NCBI RefSeq assembly: GCF_021655555.1
Contig: NZ_AP023086.1
Span: forward strand, 4,618,685 to 4,682,684
Direction: 5' to 3'
Length of the DNA: 64,000 nt
Source of the DNA: Marinagarivorans cellulosilyticus
Lineage (GTDB): Bacteria > Pseudomonadota > Gammaproteobacteria > Pseudomonadales > Cellvibrionaceae
The notes under the pieces were generated by a model, which had not been told where the DNA came from, did no database searches, and worked only from the letters and a program-made list of their open reading frames with translations. Below, piece by piece: positions 34,025 through 44,318 of the stretch. Position 1 is the stretch's first letter; each line of letters begins with the position of its first letter. A program made the position numbers and the translations under genes.

Positions 34025-35302
34025 TTACTCTTCATCTGCTGGGTCTTCGTCGCCAATAATCATGTCGCCACCGGCATCTTTAGCGCGGTGCAGGCATTGG
34101 TAGGCGTTATTAACCAACTCATCAAAGCCGTCTTCGCCTGTTTTTTCTACGCGGCTCGCCACCCCAGCACTAAAGCGTACCGCTATTTTATGGCCATCCC
34201 ACACTGCGGGCTCGCTAGAGATCAGCTGCCCCATGCGCTCAATTAACGCGCAGGCTTTTTCGTTACTCAAGCCTACGAGCAAAACATAAAACTCTTGGCC
34301 GTCGGCCCGCGCCACCAAAAAGCGGTCTAGCGTGTGATCTAACCGCTGGGCTACTTGCTGCATTACAGCATCGCCCGCCTCGTTGCCGAAGGTTTCATTA
34401 ACATATTTGAAATTATCCAAATCGATAACGGCCAATGCAGCAGGGGTATTTTTCTCTTGTGCGGCCAACCAGTCTTGCAGACCCTTTTCGAAAAAGTAGT
34501 AGCGGTTGTATACACCGGTATAATAATCGCGCCGCGCGGCATCGCGAATTTGCTCGATCATTTCTACCTGCTCAACATTGTGCGTAATACGGCAGAAGAA
34601 TTCTTCGTGATTAAAGGGCTTTTTAATAAAATCGTTAGCGCCCGCTTTAATGAAGCGCGCGGTTAAATGGCCGTCACCTTCCGAAGATATACCCACGATC
34701 ACCAATTCCGATTTTACATACTTAACACGCAAATTTTGCACTAATTCAAAGCCATCCATACGCGGCATATTGTAATCGGTTATCAGCATTTTAATGCTTG
34801 GGTTGTCGAGCAATACTTTAATAGCCTCGACTCCATCTTTTGCCTCTAGTACTTGATAGCGATGCAGCTTCATCATGCCCACAATAATTTTGCGACTAGT
34901 CAGCGAATCGTCTACCACCAGAACCTGAACGCTCTCGTTTTTAATTAAGCGGTGTACAAGGTTGCAAGCGTATAAATAAGAAAAGCGCCCCTCTTTGGTC
35001 ACGTAATCCACAATGCCTTTCGCTAACAGGGATTCTCGGCGGGCGGAATCGAAGGAGCCGGTCAGTACGATGGTAGGAATTTTAAGGGAGAGTGTGTAAT
35101 CGACAATTTCGCCGTTAGGAGCGTCAGGAAGGGATAAGTCCACCATGGCGGCGAAAATGTCGCTGCCATGCTCAGCTATCACCGCTTTAGCCTCTGCTAA
35201 GGTTTCGGCATACAACGGCTGGAATAGCGATGTTTGTTTGACCACATGTTTGATAACGCGCATAACCATGCTGCTATCTTCTACGATCAATACTTTCTTC
35301 AT
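34025..35302 (-). CDS. Response regulator with two receiver domains and a degenerate GGDEF domain
   Basis: A 425-residue protein: receiver 1 (about 1-120, phosphoacceptor Asp55 in MVDLSLP), receiver 2 (about 125-245, Asp176 in LITDYNMPRMDG, Lys in FIKKPF), and a GGDEF-fold domain (about 255-420). The active-site motif reads DGQEF (334-338) where GGDEF/GGEEF is needed; the metal-binding acidic residue is Gln. The domain is therefore unlikely to make c-di-GMP and may act as a binding or signalling module. No kinase gene is adjacent. Cytosolic. Confidence 0.9.
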   Translation of the reverse strand: MKKVLIVEDSSMVMRVIKHVVKQTSLFQPLYAETLAEAKAVIAEHGSDIFAAMVDLSLPDAPNGEIVDYTLSLKIPTIVLTGSFDSARRESLLAKGIVDYVTKEGRFSYLYACNLVHRLIKNESVQVLVVDDSLTSRKIIVGMMKLHRYQVLEAKDGVEAIKVLLDNPSIKMLITDYNMPRMDGFELVQNLRVKYVKSELVIVGISSEGDGHLTARFIKAGANDFIKKPFNHEEFFCRITHNVEQVEMIEQIRDAARRDYYTGVYNRYYFFEKGLQDWLAAQEKNTPAALAVIDLDNFKYVNETFGNEAGDAVMQQVAQRLDHTLDRFLVARADGQEFYVLLVGLSNEKACALIERMGQLISSEPAVWDGHKIAVRFSAGVASRVEKTGEDGFDELVNNAYQCLHRAKDAGGDMIIGDEDPADEE

Positions 35303-35384
35303 GATCTACACCCAAAAACATTCATCTTTTGAGTGTAGACCAGCACTAATCAGAGTACCGCATTAGTGCACGTAATCATAAAGC

Positions 35385-36782
<1,398 letters not shown>

Positions 36783-37122
36783 AGAAAAACCTACTGATAA
36801 CGTGATAAAGCTGCCGAGTGTATCACGATTGCTTAAAAGGCCGTCACTCTAAGGTATTAAACTCGGCAAGCCATGCCCCAAAAACGGGTCAAAAATGTAA
36901 GCGTAAACCCCCTCCAACCCAGCATGCAATAAAGCTTAAATAATGTATTGCACGCGCGTGGATTGAATGATAAAAAGCGTGAAAACCCCAGCACGACTGA
37001 GCCTTCAGCCACTAAGCACTGGGTGCCCAAGCCATCTCAGCAGCAATTGCCCCGCGAGTGTCGCAAGCACAACGACTTACGCTCTCAGTTTCTTTTAGCT
37101 ATTCATCACGGCTTGTCTACCA
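36783..37122. other. Divergent intergenic region, no gene seen
   Basis: 340 bases between the divergent rhlB and RimK-like genes. It must hold both promoters; I cannot place them with confidence. A frame opening near 36948 overlaps the RimK-like gene and lacks coding character. Confidence 0.5.
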
Positions 37123-38586
37123 ATGAACAAAACTTTAATTGTTACCGACGAATGGGACCTACTCACCAATGTCCCTGAAGTATGCGCTATTAGCTTCGAG
37201 CAATACCTTGCCGACTACCCTAAAGTTAACGAGCGCAAAACCCGCGTTATTAACCTTTGCGATACAGGCTTGTATTTAAGCCAGGGCTATTATTGCTCTT
37301 TGCTGGCAGAAGCGCGCCAACACGCGGTGCTGCCCAGCGTTAAAACAATTAACGAATTGCGCGAATTTGGTAATGGCGCACGCGCCACCTTTGCTCCACT
37401 TAAAAAGTATGGCCTGCATAATACCGATGCGGCTTTGTTTTCGCAGCCGCAATTAGTTTTTTTTGGCCGCAGTGCACACCCGCAATTAAGCGCTGTTAGC
37501 AAGCGCTTATTCCAACAATACCCAACCCCCATTTTGCGCTTAAGCCTTAGCCAAGAAGCCGACGGTATTACTGCATCGGTAGAACGGCTTGCCATTAACC
37601 AGCTTAACGATCAAGAAAAAACACGCTTTCGCGAGGAACTCATTCGCTATATGGAAGGCTCTTGGTTACGCTCGCCAGCTACGCGCACCTTGCGCTGGGA
37701 AATGGGCATATTAGTTAACCCAGACGAAGCCCACCCACCAAGCGATAAAGAGGCCATAAAACGCTTTATTAAAGCTGCAGCCAAACAAGGGATTCACGCG
37801 CAAACCATTACCGCAGCACAGGCAGAGCAAGTAGGCCAATTTGATGCTTTATTTATTCGTGAAACAACAGCCATTGACCACCATACCTACCGCATTGCAA
37901 CGCGTGCCGAGCGCGAAGGCGTTGTTGTTATCGACGACCCAACATCCATCCTGCGCTGCTGCAATAAAGTGTATCTGCACGATGCTTTTAGCTATAACAA
38001 CATACCGGCGCCGCGCACCCGTATTATTGCCTCGGCTAATGATGCGCAGCTAGACGAAATTGAAGCACTTTACGGCTACCCGATGGTATTAAAAATGCCT
38101 GAAGGGTCGTTTTCGATTGGCGTTTACAAAGTAAAAGATCGCAGCGAATTAAAACGCCAAGTCGAATCGCTACTTAAAGAAAGCGCCCTAGTCTTGGTAC
38201 AGGAATATTTATATACCGAATACGACTGGCGCATTGGTGTGCTAAATGGCCGCGCAATTTACGCCTGCAAATATTTAATGGCGCGCGGGCACTGGCAAAT
38301 ATACAACCACGGTGCAGGCCAGCGTAATATCTCTGGCGGGTTTGAAACACTGCCTACATTTGAAGTCCCAAAAGCCGTATTAAGCGCCGCGCTAAAAGCG
38401 GCCAATATGATTGGCAATGGCTTATACGGTGTAGATATTAAACAACAAGGCAGACACGTCTATGTTATTGAGGTGAACGATAACCCCAGCATTGACCATA
38501 AAGTTGAAGATGCCTTTTTAGGCAACGAGCTTTACATGCAGGTAATGGCAGAATTTAGCCGCCGGTTAGAACAACGCGGCCGATAA
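37123..38586 (+). CDS. RimK-like ATP-grasp ligase with N-terminal RLAN domain
   Basis: A 487-residue protein. The N-terminal part (about 1-200) is the RimK-like N-terminal domain (TDEWDLLTNVPEVCAISFEQYLADYP, LYLSQGYYCSLLAEAR), the C-terminal part a RimK-type ATP-grasp (NNIPAPRTRII, YGYPMVLKMPEGSFSIGVYKVKD, LVQEYLYTEYDWRIGVLNGRAIYACKY, GAGQRNISGG, and the metal/ATP motif VIEVNDNPSID with Glu450 and Asn452). It probably ligates an amino acid to a peptide or protein; the target is unknown. It faces an RMD1 gene and a GNAT-C39 fusion, a recurring neighbourhood. Confidence 0.85.
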   Translation: MNKTLIVTDEWDLLTNVPEVCAISFEQYLADYPKVNERKTRVINLCDTGLYLSQGYYCSLLAEARQHAVLPSVKTINELREFGNGARATFAPLKKYGLHNTDAALFSQPQLVFFGRSAHPQLSAVSKRLFQQYPTPILRLSLSQEADGITASVERLAINQLNDQEKTRFREELIRYMEGSWLRSPATRTLRWEMGILVNPDEAHPPSDKEAIKRFIKAAAKQGIHAQTITAAQAEQVGQFDALFIRETTAIDHHTYRIATRAEREGVVVIDDPTSILRCCNKVYLHDAFSYNNIPAPRTRIIASANDAQLDEIEALYGYPMVLKMPEGSFSIGVYKVKDRSELKRQVESLLKESALVLVQEYLYTEYDWRIGVLNGRAIYACKYLMARGHWQIYNHGAGQRNISGGFETLPTFEVPKAVLSAALKAANMIGNGLYGVDIKQQGRHVYVIEVNDNPSIDHKVEDAFLGNELYMQVMAEFSRRLEQRGR

Positions 38587-38630
38587 GTAACAGCTATGTA
38601 ACAACGGCTACTGCGGCAGTAGCCTGAATG

Positions 38631-39422
38631 TTAGTGCATAAAAAACAAGACAATCTCAACCGCAATCAAGATAATAATAATCCATTCTAAAAATGACGAG
38701 TGCTTATGGTTTTGCTCGCTCGCTAATATTTCGAGCAATTCGTGAATGGCTTCTAGCTTTCGATTTAATAGCTCTGTTCTAGGCACAAGTTCTAAATACT
38801 TTGCCACCTGCAAATAGTTAGCTTCTAGCTCGGGGTAATCCCAAAAAAACTCTGGCGTATCTAGCAAACCAAAATGCAATAAAATATCACTGCGGGTTTC
38901 AAATAATAGACCGCGCCGGCGGGCCAGCTGTTGGCGAGACAACGGAATTCGACCCGATGCAGCCAAGGTACGTGAAAGTGCTCGGTTTTCTAAAATAACG
39001 CGCTGTGCCTCTTCCTCTAAACCGTTTAATTTTACCGATTGCGCAAACGCATGGCTTACCGCTAAGCGCGCCAATACTTCGTGTGTATTTAACGCTAAGC
39101 GATCGGCATGAATGCGAAAAGTTGCTTCACTGTCGAGCGTAAATTGGTATTGCTCTGGCTTAACATCATTAACCGGCTCGTCAACCATTTGGTTTAATTG
39201 CATGCGTAGCTGCAAACCATCATGTTCGGGTACACCCCAAAAAACCGCGACGCCATAATCAAACAGCCAGACCTCACCTAAGGGTAAACTGATTTGCATA
39301 GCGTCTTTATAACGGCAACTTTTGTATTGTTCTAAAAGCTGCTGCTGGGTTTCTGGCTGCTTAAACTCACGCCCTAATACCCACAACTCAATACGGTCAT
39401 GCTGAAATTCGATCTCGGCCAC
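38631..39422 (-). CDS. RMD1/DUF155-family membrane-anchored protein
   Basis: A 263-residue protein of the family that includes yeast Rmd1/Mrx10 and human RMND1. Family strings: VWLFDYGVAVFWGVPEHDGLQLRM, LALNTHEVLARLAVSHAFAQSVKLNGLEEEAQ, RRGLLFETRSDILLHFGLLDTPEFFWDYPELEANYLQVAKYLELVPRTELLNRKLEAIHELLEIL. A single C-terminal membrane helix (EWIIIILIAVEIVLFFMH) anchors it. The bacterial role is unknown. It is convergent with the RimK-like gene (44 bases apart) and downstream of the GNAT-C39 gene. Confidence 0.85.
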   Translation of the reverse strand: MAEIEFQHDRIELWVLGREFKQPETQQQLLEQYKSCRYKDAMQISLPLGEVWLFDYGVAVFWGVPEHDGLQLRMQLNQMVDEPVNDVKPEQYQFTLDSEATFRIHADRLALNTHEVLARLAVSHAFAQSVKLNGLEEEAQRVILENRALSRTLAASGRIPLSRQQLARRRGLLFETRSDILLHFGLLDTPEFFWDYPELEANYLQVAKYLELVPRTELLNRKLEAIHELLEILASEQNHKHSSFLEWIIIILIAVEIVLFFMH

Positions 39423-39495
39423 GCGGGGCTATCCTCTTAAAATATAAAAACAATGGGTAACATTGCCATAATGGCCAACGTCTGATGGTTTACAG

Positions 39496-40617
39496 TTATC
39501 GCTCTGTAGATTTATGTTTTACAGGCCTATGCACCACTACAGCTGCGCGCAATTTATCGCGGCCGTAGCTCGACATTTTTTCAAAATCATCCAAGGCAAT
39601 AGGCACGTGTTGGCAGTCTAGGGCGGATTGTTCTTCTTCGTCTAAATCCGGGTCGTGAACATATAAACAACGTTCATCAACAGCCGTAATTAAAACCCAG
39701 TGCGGTGTTTTTTTATTATCCAAACGATAAGTACTAATAAGTACTAATACCGCATACCCTTGCGCTACAAATTTTTTAAGCGCGCAAGCATCCAACGCCG
39801 AGTAATGAATATTTAAACCCGCCTTAAGTGCTTTGCTTTTAAAGTCTGCATCCACATCGGCAATTAACGCTTTTTTATGCTCTACCCGAACACCACCAAC
39901 AAATAAGGGTTCGTCAGTACTGATGTAGCACGCTGTAGCAAAACCGCGTTTATGTGCTGCCAAAGCAAGGCCTATAGGGTGGCAACCCCCGTGACCGGAC
40001 GTCATAAAAATAGTGGTCGCCTCGCGCCAAATATCAAGCTCGGTGCTGCGGCTAGGTAATATGGCGACATCAAGACCTGCCATTGCCATCATTAAAGATG
40101 CTGGCCCACAAGTGAACTCTGTCGTTTGGCGATACCAAGGGGCAGGCAATACTTGGTGAGATTCGCGCGGGTGGCGAATGCGCTTTTGCATTCGCAGCGC
40201 ATCTTCGGCATCTTCGTAATATTCGCTGTATTCACCAAACGTGCGGTAACCCAACTGCTGATACAAACCAATAGCGGCATCATTATGCTTGGCTACTTCA
40301 AGGCGCATAAATAACCGCCCTTTATCGGCGGCGCCCACTTCCAGCGCCATTACTAACCGTTTGGCAACGCCTTTGCCACGGCATGCGGGCAATAACGCCA
40401 AGGAATATAACCGTGCATGGCGCGTGCCTTTATGCAGTAATACCAAGCCGTAACCGGCAACCTCACCATTTAACTTGGCAACACAAAAAATGCCATTACT
40501 TGCACCCAGCCAATGTTTAATTCGGCGACGGCTTAAACGGTCGTGTTTGAAGCAAGTATTTTCGATGGCGATTAAGGCATCTAAATCAGCGGGTTCCGCA
40601 AGGCAAATAATCACCAC
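39496..40617 (-). CDS. GNAT acetyltransferase / C39-like peptidase fusion
   Basis: A 373-residue two-domain protein. Residues 1-150 form a GNAT domain with the acetyl-CoA loop RGKGVAKRLV (80-89) and RimI-like GLYQQLGYRTFGEYSEYYEDAEDALRM. Residues 155-365 form a papain-like C39/DUF3335 domain: catalytic Cys170 in TEFTCGPASLMMAM, His306 in TPHWVLITAVD and Asp322 in YVHDPDLDEEEQ. The triad looks complete. The pairing with the RimK-like ligase suggests joint peptide modification and cleavage; substrate unknown. The start at 40617 overlaps no other gene and gives a normal GNAT N-terminus. Confidence 0.85.
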   Translation of the reverse strand: MVIICLAEPADLDALIAIENTCFKHDRLSRRRIKHWLGASNGIFCVAKLNGEVAGYGLVLLHKGTRHARLYSLALLPACRGKGVAKRLVMALEVGAADKGRLFMRLEVAKHNDAAIGLYQQLGYRTFGEYSEYYEDAEDALRMQKRIRHPRESHQVLPAPWYRQTTEFTCGPASLMMAMAGLDVAILPSRSTELDIWREATTIFMTSGHGGCHPIGLALAAHKRGFATACYISTDEPLFVGGVRVEHKKALIADVDADFKSKALKAGLNIHYSALDACALKKFVAQGYAVLVLISTYRLDNKKTPHWVLITAVDERCLYVHDPDLDEEEQSALDCQHVPIALDDFEKMSSYGRDKLRAAVVVHRPVKHKSTER

Positions 40618-40867
40618 TGCAGGAGGAGGTTCAATGCTTTTAGAGGGGGAATGCTTGCAGGTACAGCGTTCTTTTTGTTCAACTAAGGTCTACTCAATAA
40701 CAGCAACACAGTGCTGAGAATGCCCAACTGTTAAGGGCGTTTTGCAACTTGCTATTTACGCCCTTCCCATGAATTTAGCAATGGTTTTTTGAGTAAAACG
40801 AATATTATTTTTTATTAGGCAAGGCGCAGCAGGTGCTAGTTGCAACAATAACCCGGCGAGCCGTAAA

Positions 40868-41803
40868 TTAGGCGCCCTGCCATTCGTGCGGCTCGGCCAT
40901 TAACGCCAAACTTAAAGAGCCTGGGCTGGCATAAATACCACCCGCTAAACTCATTACGCTTACCACTAACTGCACCTTGCAGTCGCGTGCAGAAGCTTCT
41001 AATTCGGCAAAGCCATTCATGGCTTTTAGCGCCTCAAGCGGGCCAGCATAATTAATAACAATAATGGGCGACAACAAGCCACGTACCAACTGAGAGCGCG
41101 CATGCGCAAACAATTGCGCGGCAGATTTATCAAAACCTTTTACCGTTGCTGCTCGGTAACTGCTGTCATTCACAATACATAATATTGGATGCACACCAAT
41201 AACATTCGCTATTGCGGCTTGCGTCCAACCAACGGCTTTTTCGCCACGCTTTTGCGCACGTTCCAAGGCTGTTAATGGCGATTTAGGCAGCATATAGGTG
41301 TGTATTTTGCTGGATAAGGTATCCATTTGGCGGCGCACTATATTAGCCTCTTGCGACTTCAATAAACGCCGTAGCGTTTCTGCCACCATTAAGGCTTGGC
41401 CCGAAAAAATCGTTCGGCTATCCATTACCCTAACCGTAACCTTGCTACCTTCAGGCAATTGCGCGCGCACCTTAGAAACAGCCTCGTTGGCCTTGTTGTA
41501 TGTCTCGCCTTGCATGCGGTTGACCGTTTGCACAAACACTTGCTCTGCACCCTCAGCAATGGCCTCATTAATGACTGCAGCAAAGGTCTCTGCGCTGGGC
41601 GGCTCCGTCGTTACGGTATTTTTGCGTTTGAGCTGCCCCGAGCGAAAAAACTCCAGCGATAACGCCTGATCGCAAGGGTCTGGAAACTCATCACCATTTA
41701 TAGCGACGGAAATGGGAACGCGCTTAATATTGTATTTTTCAAGTAACCGTGGCGGTAAAGTACACGCCGAATCAACCACGATGGCTGTTTTATTCATTTC
41801 CAT
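40868..41803 (-). CDS. DegV-family fatty-acid-binding protein
   Basis: A 311-residue protein of the DegV fold: TAIVVDSACTLPPRLLEKYNIKRVPISVAINGDEFPD, QVFVQTVNRMQGETYNKANEAVSKV, VRVMDSRTIFSGQALMVAETLRRL and WTQAAIANVIGVHPILCIVN. In Gram-positive bacteria such proteins (FakB) present fatty acids to a kinase; no fakA gene is visible here, and the C-terminus is shorter than usual. Cytosolic, single-gene unit. Confidence 0.85.
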   Translation of the reverse strand: MEMNKTAIVVDSACTLPPRLLEKYNIKRVPISVAINGDEFPDPCDQALSLEFFRSGQLKRKNTVTTEPPSAETFAAVINEAIAEGAEQVFVQTVNRMQGETYNKANEAVSKVRAQLPEGSKVTVRVMDSRTIFSGQALMVAETLRRLLKSQEANIVRRQMDTLSSKIHTYMLPKSPLTALERAQKRGEKAVGWTQAAIANVIGVHPILCIVNDSSYRAATVKGFDKSAAQLFAHARSQLVRGLLSPIIVINYAGPLEALKAMNGFAELEASARDCKVQLVVSVMSLAGGIYASPGSLSLALMAEPHEWQGA

Positions 41804-41966
41804 TAGCCCTAAAAACTCACAATATGTGTAAAAGCGACCAATTATACACCAATATGTTTATTGTGCCGCCAACTAAGCAGCGCAACCTAAGCATCCAATG
41901 TTTTGAGCAACACGCTAATTAGTCGTAAACTGCCTTCATTATCATAGACAATAAAAAGGAATCACG

Positions 41967-42506
41967 ATGAACTGCACCAGCTGCAACCAAGGCACTCTCC
42001 AGCCGGCCTACCTCGATGCGCTCTTCCCTTGCCAAACATGCAACCACTGCGGTGGTAACTTGGTGTTTCTATCTGACTACCTTCGCTGGGTGAATAGCGA
42101 GCCTAGCGCACCGGTTGTCAGCGACATTGAAGTCGCTGCTACCGAAACCGAAAAAGCCATGCTGTGCCCACAAACAAAAACCCTGATGCTTAAATACCGT
42201 ATCAGTCATAAGCTTGAGCATAAACTGGATCTCAGCCCAGCCATCAATGCCATTTGGTTAGACAAAGGCGAGTGGGAGCTACTAAAGCAAGAAGGCCTAG
42301 CTTTCGAGCTTAACGCTATATTCACCGATAGCTGGCAGAAAAAGATTCGCCAAGCCAAAACGCAAGAAACGCTAGAGGGCCTGTACGACAAAACCTTTGG
42401 TGAGCACTACCCCGCCATTAAAGCGTTTAAAGCACAACTAGACACATTCGATAATAAAGCCGAAGTCATTGCTTACTTGCTGGCCGACGACCCCTACAAG
42501 ATTTAA
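41967..42506 (+). CDS. TFIIB-type zinc-ribbon protein
   Basis: A 179-residue protein whose N-terminus carries CTSC (3-6) and CQTCNHCGG (22-30), a TFIIB-like zinc ribbon seen in small bacterial zf-TFIIB proteins. A second partial site is MLCPQTKTLMLKYRISHK, followed by NAIWLDKGEWELL, the typical zf-TFIIB block, and a helical tail. Function unknown. AAAGGAA precedes the ATG. Confidence 0.8.
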   Translation: MNCTSCNQGTLQPAYLDALFPCQTCNHCGGNLVFLSDYLRWVNSEPSAPVVSDIEVAATETEKAMLCPQTKTLMLKYRISHKLEHKLDLSPAINAIWLDKGEWELLKQEGLAFELNAIFTDSWQKKIRQAKTQETLEGLYDKTFGEHYPAIKAFKAQLDTFDNKAEVIAYLLADDPYKI

Positions 42507-43273
42507 TCCGCCAACCAAATAGCACTAGCAAAGCGGCCCGTTACGGGCTGCCGCCTATAAGAATAAAACTGGGAATCATTCACTGTACAAGCCTGCCCGC
42601 CACTAATAGCGGTTACCCCTAATAACGCTAGCTGCAAGCGGGCAAGCGCATATAAGTTGGCAAAATAATGCGTAGGCTTGTGTGGGTTAGGCACGAAAGA
42701 TTCAGCCGCGCAAGCTCCCAGCGCTTGCACAAAAGCCTTTTTAACTTCAGCCCCCACCTCAAAAGCCGCCGGCCCAATTGCAGGCCCTAAATAGGCCATC
42801 ACGGTATCGCTAGCGTCAAAGTGCTGATGAGTCTTGAGCAATACTCCTGCCGCCAAGCCACGCCAGCCTGCGTGAACTGCCGCTACGCGAGTACCCTGCT
42901 GATTACATAGCAGCACCGGTAAACAATCGGCGGTAAGCACTGCACACGCTAAATTAACCTGCGAAGTAGTACATGCATCGGCTTGCGGCGCAGGCAATGC
43001 GCAGGTTTCGGCACTGGCTTGCACAACATCAACCCCGTGCACTTGCTCTAACCATTGCCAATAAGGAACCTTTAGCTGCTGGGCTAATGCATCGCGATGG
43101 GCCTGCACCCGAACAGCATCATCACCAACATGCATCGCCATATTGTAAGCGCCATAGGCAGTAGCATCGGGTACCGCCAGTGTTATCGCCGTACGCACAT
43201 TGGCAGGCGCCGTCCATTGCGGGAAAAGCAAAGGCATTTCGCTTCCAACACCCGCCGCCTTATTGTTAGACAT
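42503..43273 (-). CDS. pgeF: Peptidoglycan editing factor PgeF (laccase-domain, YfiH family)
   Basis: A 256-residue protein with the YfiH signature residues QVHGVDVV, TADCLPVLLCNQQGTRVAAVHAGWRGLAAGVL and LGPAIGPAAFEVGAEV, including the His/Cys/His metal site. In E. coli the enzyme removes wrongly incorporated serine from peptidoglycan precursors; older names call it polyphenol oxidase. Its start overlaps the rluD stop by eight bases, the usual rluD-pgeF pair. Confidence 0.9.
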   Translation of the reverse strand: MSNNKAAGVGSEMPLLFPQWTAPANVRTAITLAVPDATAYGAYNMAMHVGDDAVRVQAHRDALAQQLKVPYWQWLEQVHGVDVVQASAETCALPAPQADACTTSQVNLACAVLTADCLPVLLCNQQGTRVAAVHAGWRGLAAGVLLKTHQHFDASDTVMAYLGPAIGPAAFEVGAEVKKAFVQALGACAAESFVPNPHKPTHYFANLYALARLQLALLGVTAISGGQACTVNDSQFYSYRRQPVTGRFASAIWLAD

Positions 43274-44228
43274 TGCCTTGTTTTAACACCTCAAGTAGAT
43301 GAGTAAAATCATCCGGCAAGGGAATTTCCCATTGGCATTGCTCACCGGTAGCAGGGTGAATTAAGCCTAGCGCCTTAGCATGCAAGGCTTGCCGGCCGAA
43401 CGAGCGCACACACTCTAATACCGAATCATCAATTTCAGAAGTCTTCAAACCGCGCCCGCGGTATGTGGCATCACCTACCAGCCCCAAACCAATATGCGTC
43501 ATGTGGACGCGAATTTGGTGGGTGCGGCCCGTTTCAAGCTTTAATTCCACCCATGTAAAATGTTTAAAGCGCTTGACGATTTCGTAATGGGTGATGGCTT
43601 CTTTGCCGGCATCGCTTTCGGAATCCACCACCGCCATGCGCGTTCGGTGTTTAGAGTCGCGCCCTATGGGCGCGTCTACTGTGCCACCGCTGAGCAAAGT
43701 CCCCGATAATACTGCCGCGTAGCGCCGCGATACCGTACGCGCCTGCAATTGCTGCACTAAGTGGTTTTGCGCTTGTAACGTTTTAGCCACCACCATTAAA
43801 CCGGTTGTGTCTTTATCTAGCCGGTGCACAATACCCGCACGCGGAATATGCTTGGAATCTGGATAACGGTACAAAAGCCCATTTAACAAAGTGCCGGTAT
43901 AATTACCTGCCGCTGGGTGTACCACCAAGCCGGCCGGCTTATTGATAATCAATAAGTGGTCATCTTCAAATACCACATCAATTGCGATATCTTCAGGCTG
44001 CCAGTCGTTAACATCGGCCAAGGTCGCCTCCAAAGCCAGTTGTTCCCCGCCGGCTAATTTGGCATTCGACTTCCTTACACTGCCATTGACCGTCAACTCG
44101 CCGGATTTAATCCAGCCTTGTAATTGCCCCCGTGAATAATCAGGGAACAACTGCGCGGCAATCGCGTCCAACCGCTGCCCTTTGGACTCCATCGAGACTT
44201 TGGCTTGCTGGGAAATTTCTTGCATCAT
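43266..44228 (-). CDS. rluD: 23S rRNA pseudouridine(1911/1915/1917) synthase RluD
   Basis: A 320-residue synthase. N-terminal S4 domain (QRLDAIAAQLFPDYSRGQLQGWIKSGELTVNG), then catalytic HRLDKDTTGLMVVAKT, GRTHQIRVHMTHIG and LGLIHPATGEQ. RluD modifies helix 69 of 23S rRNA, important for ribosome assembly and release-factor function. It is divergent from bamD, as in related genomes. Confidence 0.94.
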   Translation of the reverse strand: MMQEISQQAKVSMESKGQRLDAIAAQLFPDYSRGQLQGWIKSGELTVNGSVRKSNAKLAGGEQLALEATLADVNDWQPEDIAIDVVFEDDHLLIINKPAGLVVHPAAGNYTGTLLNGLLYRYPDSKHIPRAGIVHRLDKDTTGLMVVAKTLQAQNHLVQQLQARTVSRRYAAVLSGTLLSGGTVDAPIGRDSKHRTRMAVVDSESDAGKEAITHYEIVKRFKHFTWVELKLETGRTHQIRVHMTHIGLGLVGDATYRGRGLKTSEIDDSVLECVRSFGRQALHAKALGLIHPATGEQCQWEIPLPDDFTHLLEVLKQGNV

Positions 44229-44318
44229 TGAGTTATTACCTGCTACTGGCTAAACTGCGCCCTCGCCGCCCGAGGCTGGGCGCAAAAAAACGCACATAAT
44301 GATACAGAGCACGACTGA

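Noticed and set aside
36948..37178. 76-codon frame before the RimK-like gene
   Set aside because: It overlaps the RimK-like start in another frame and lacks coding character.
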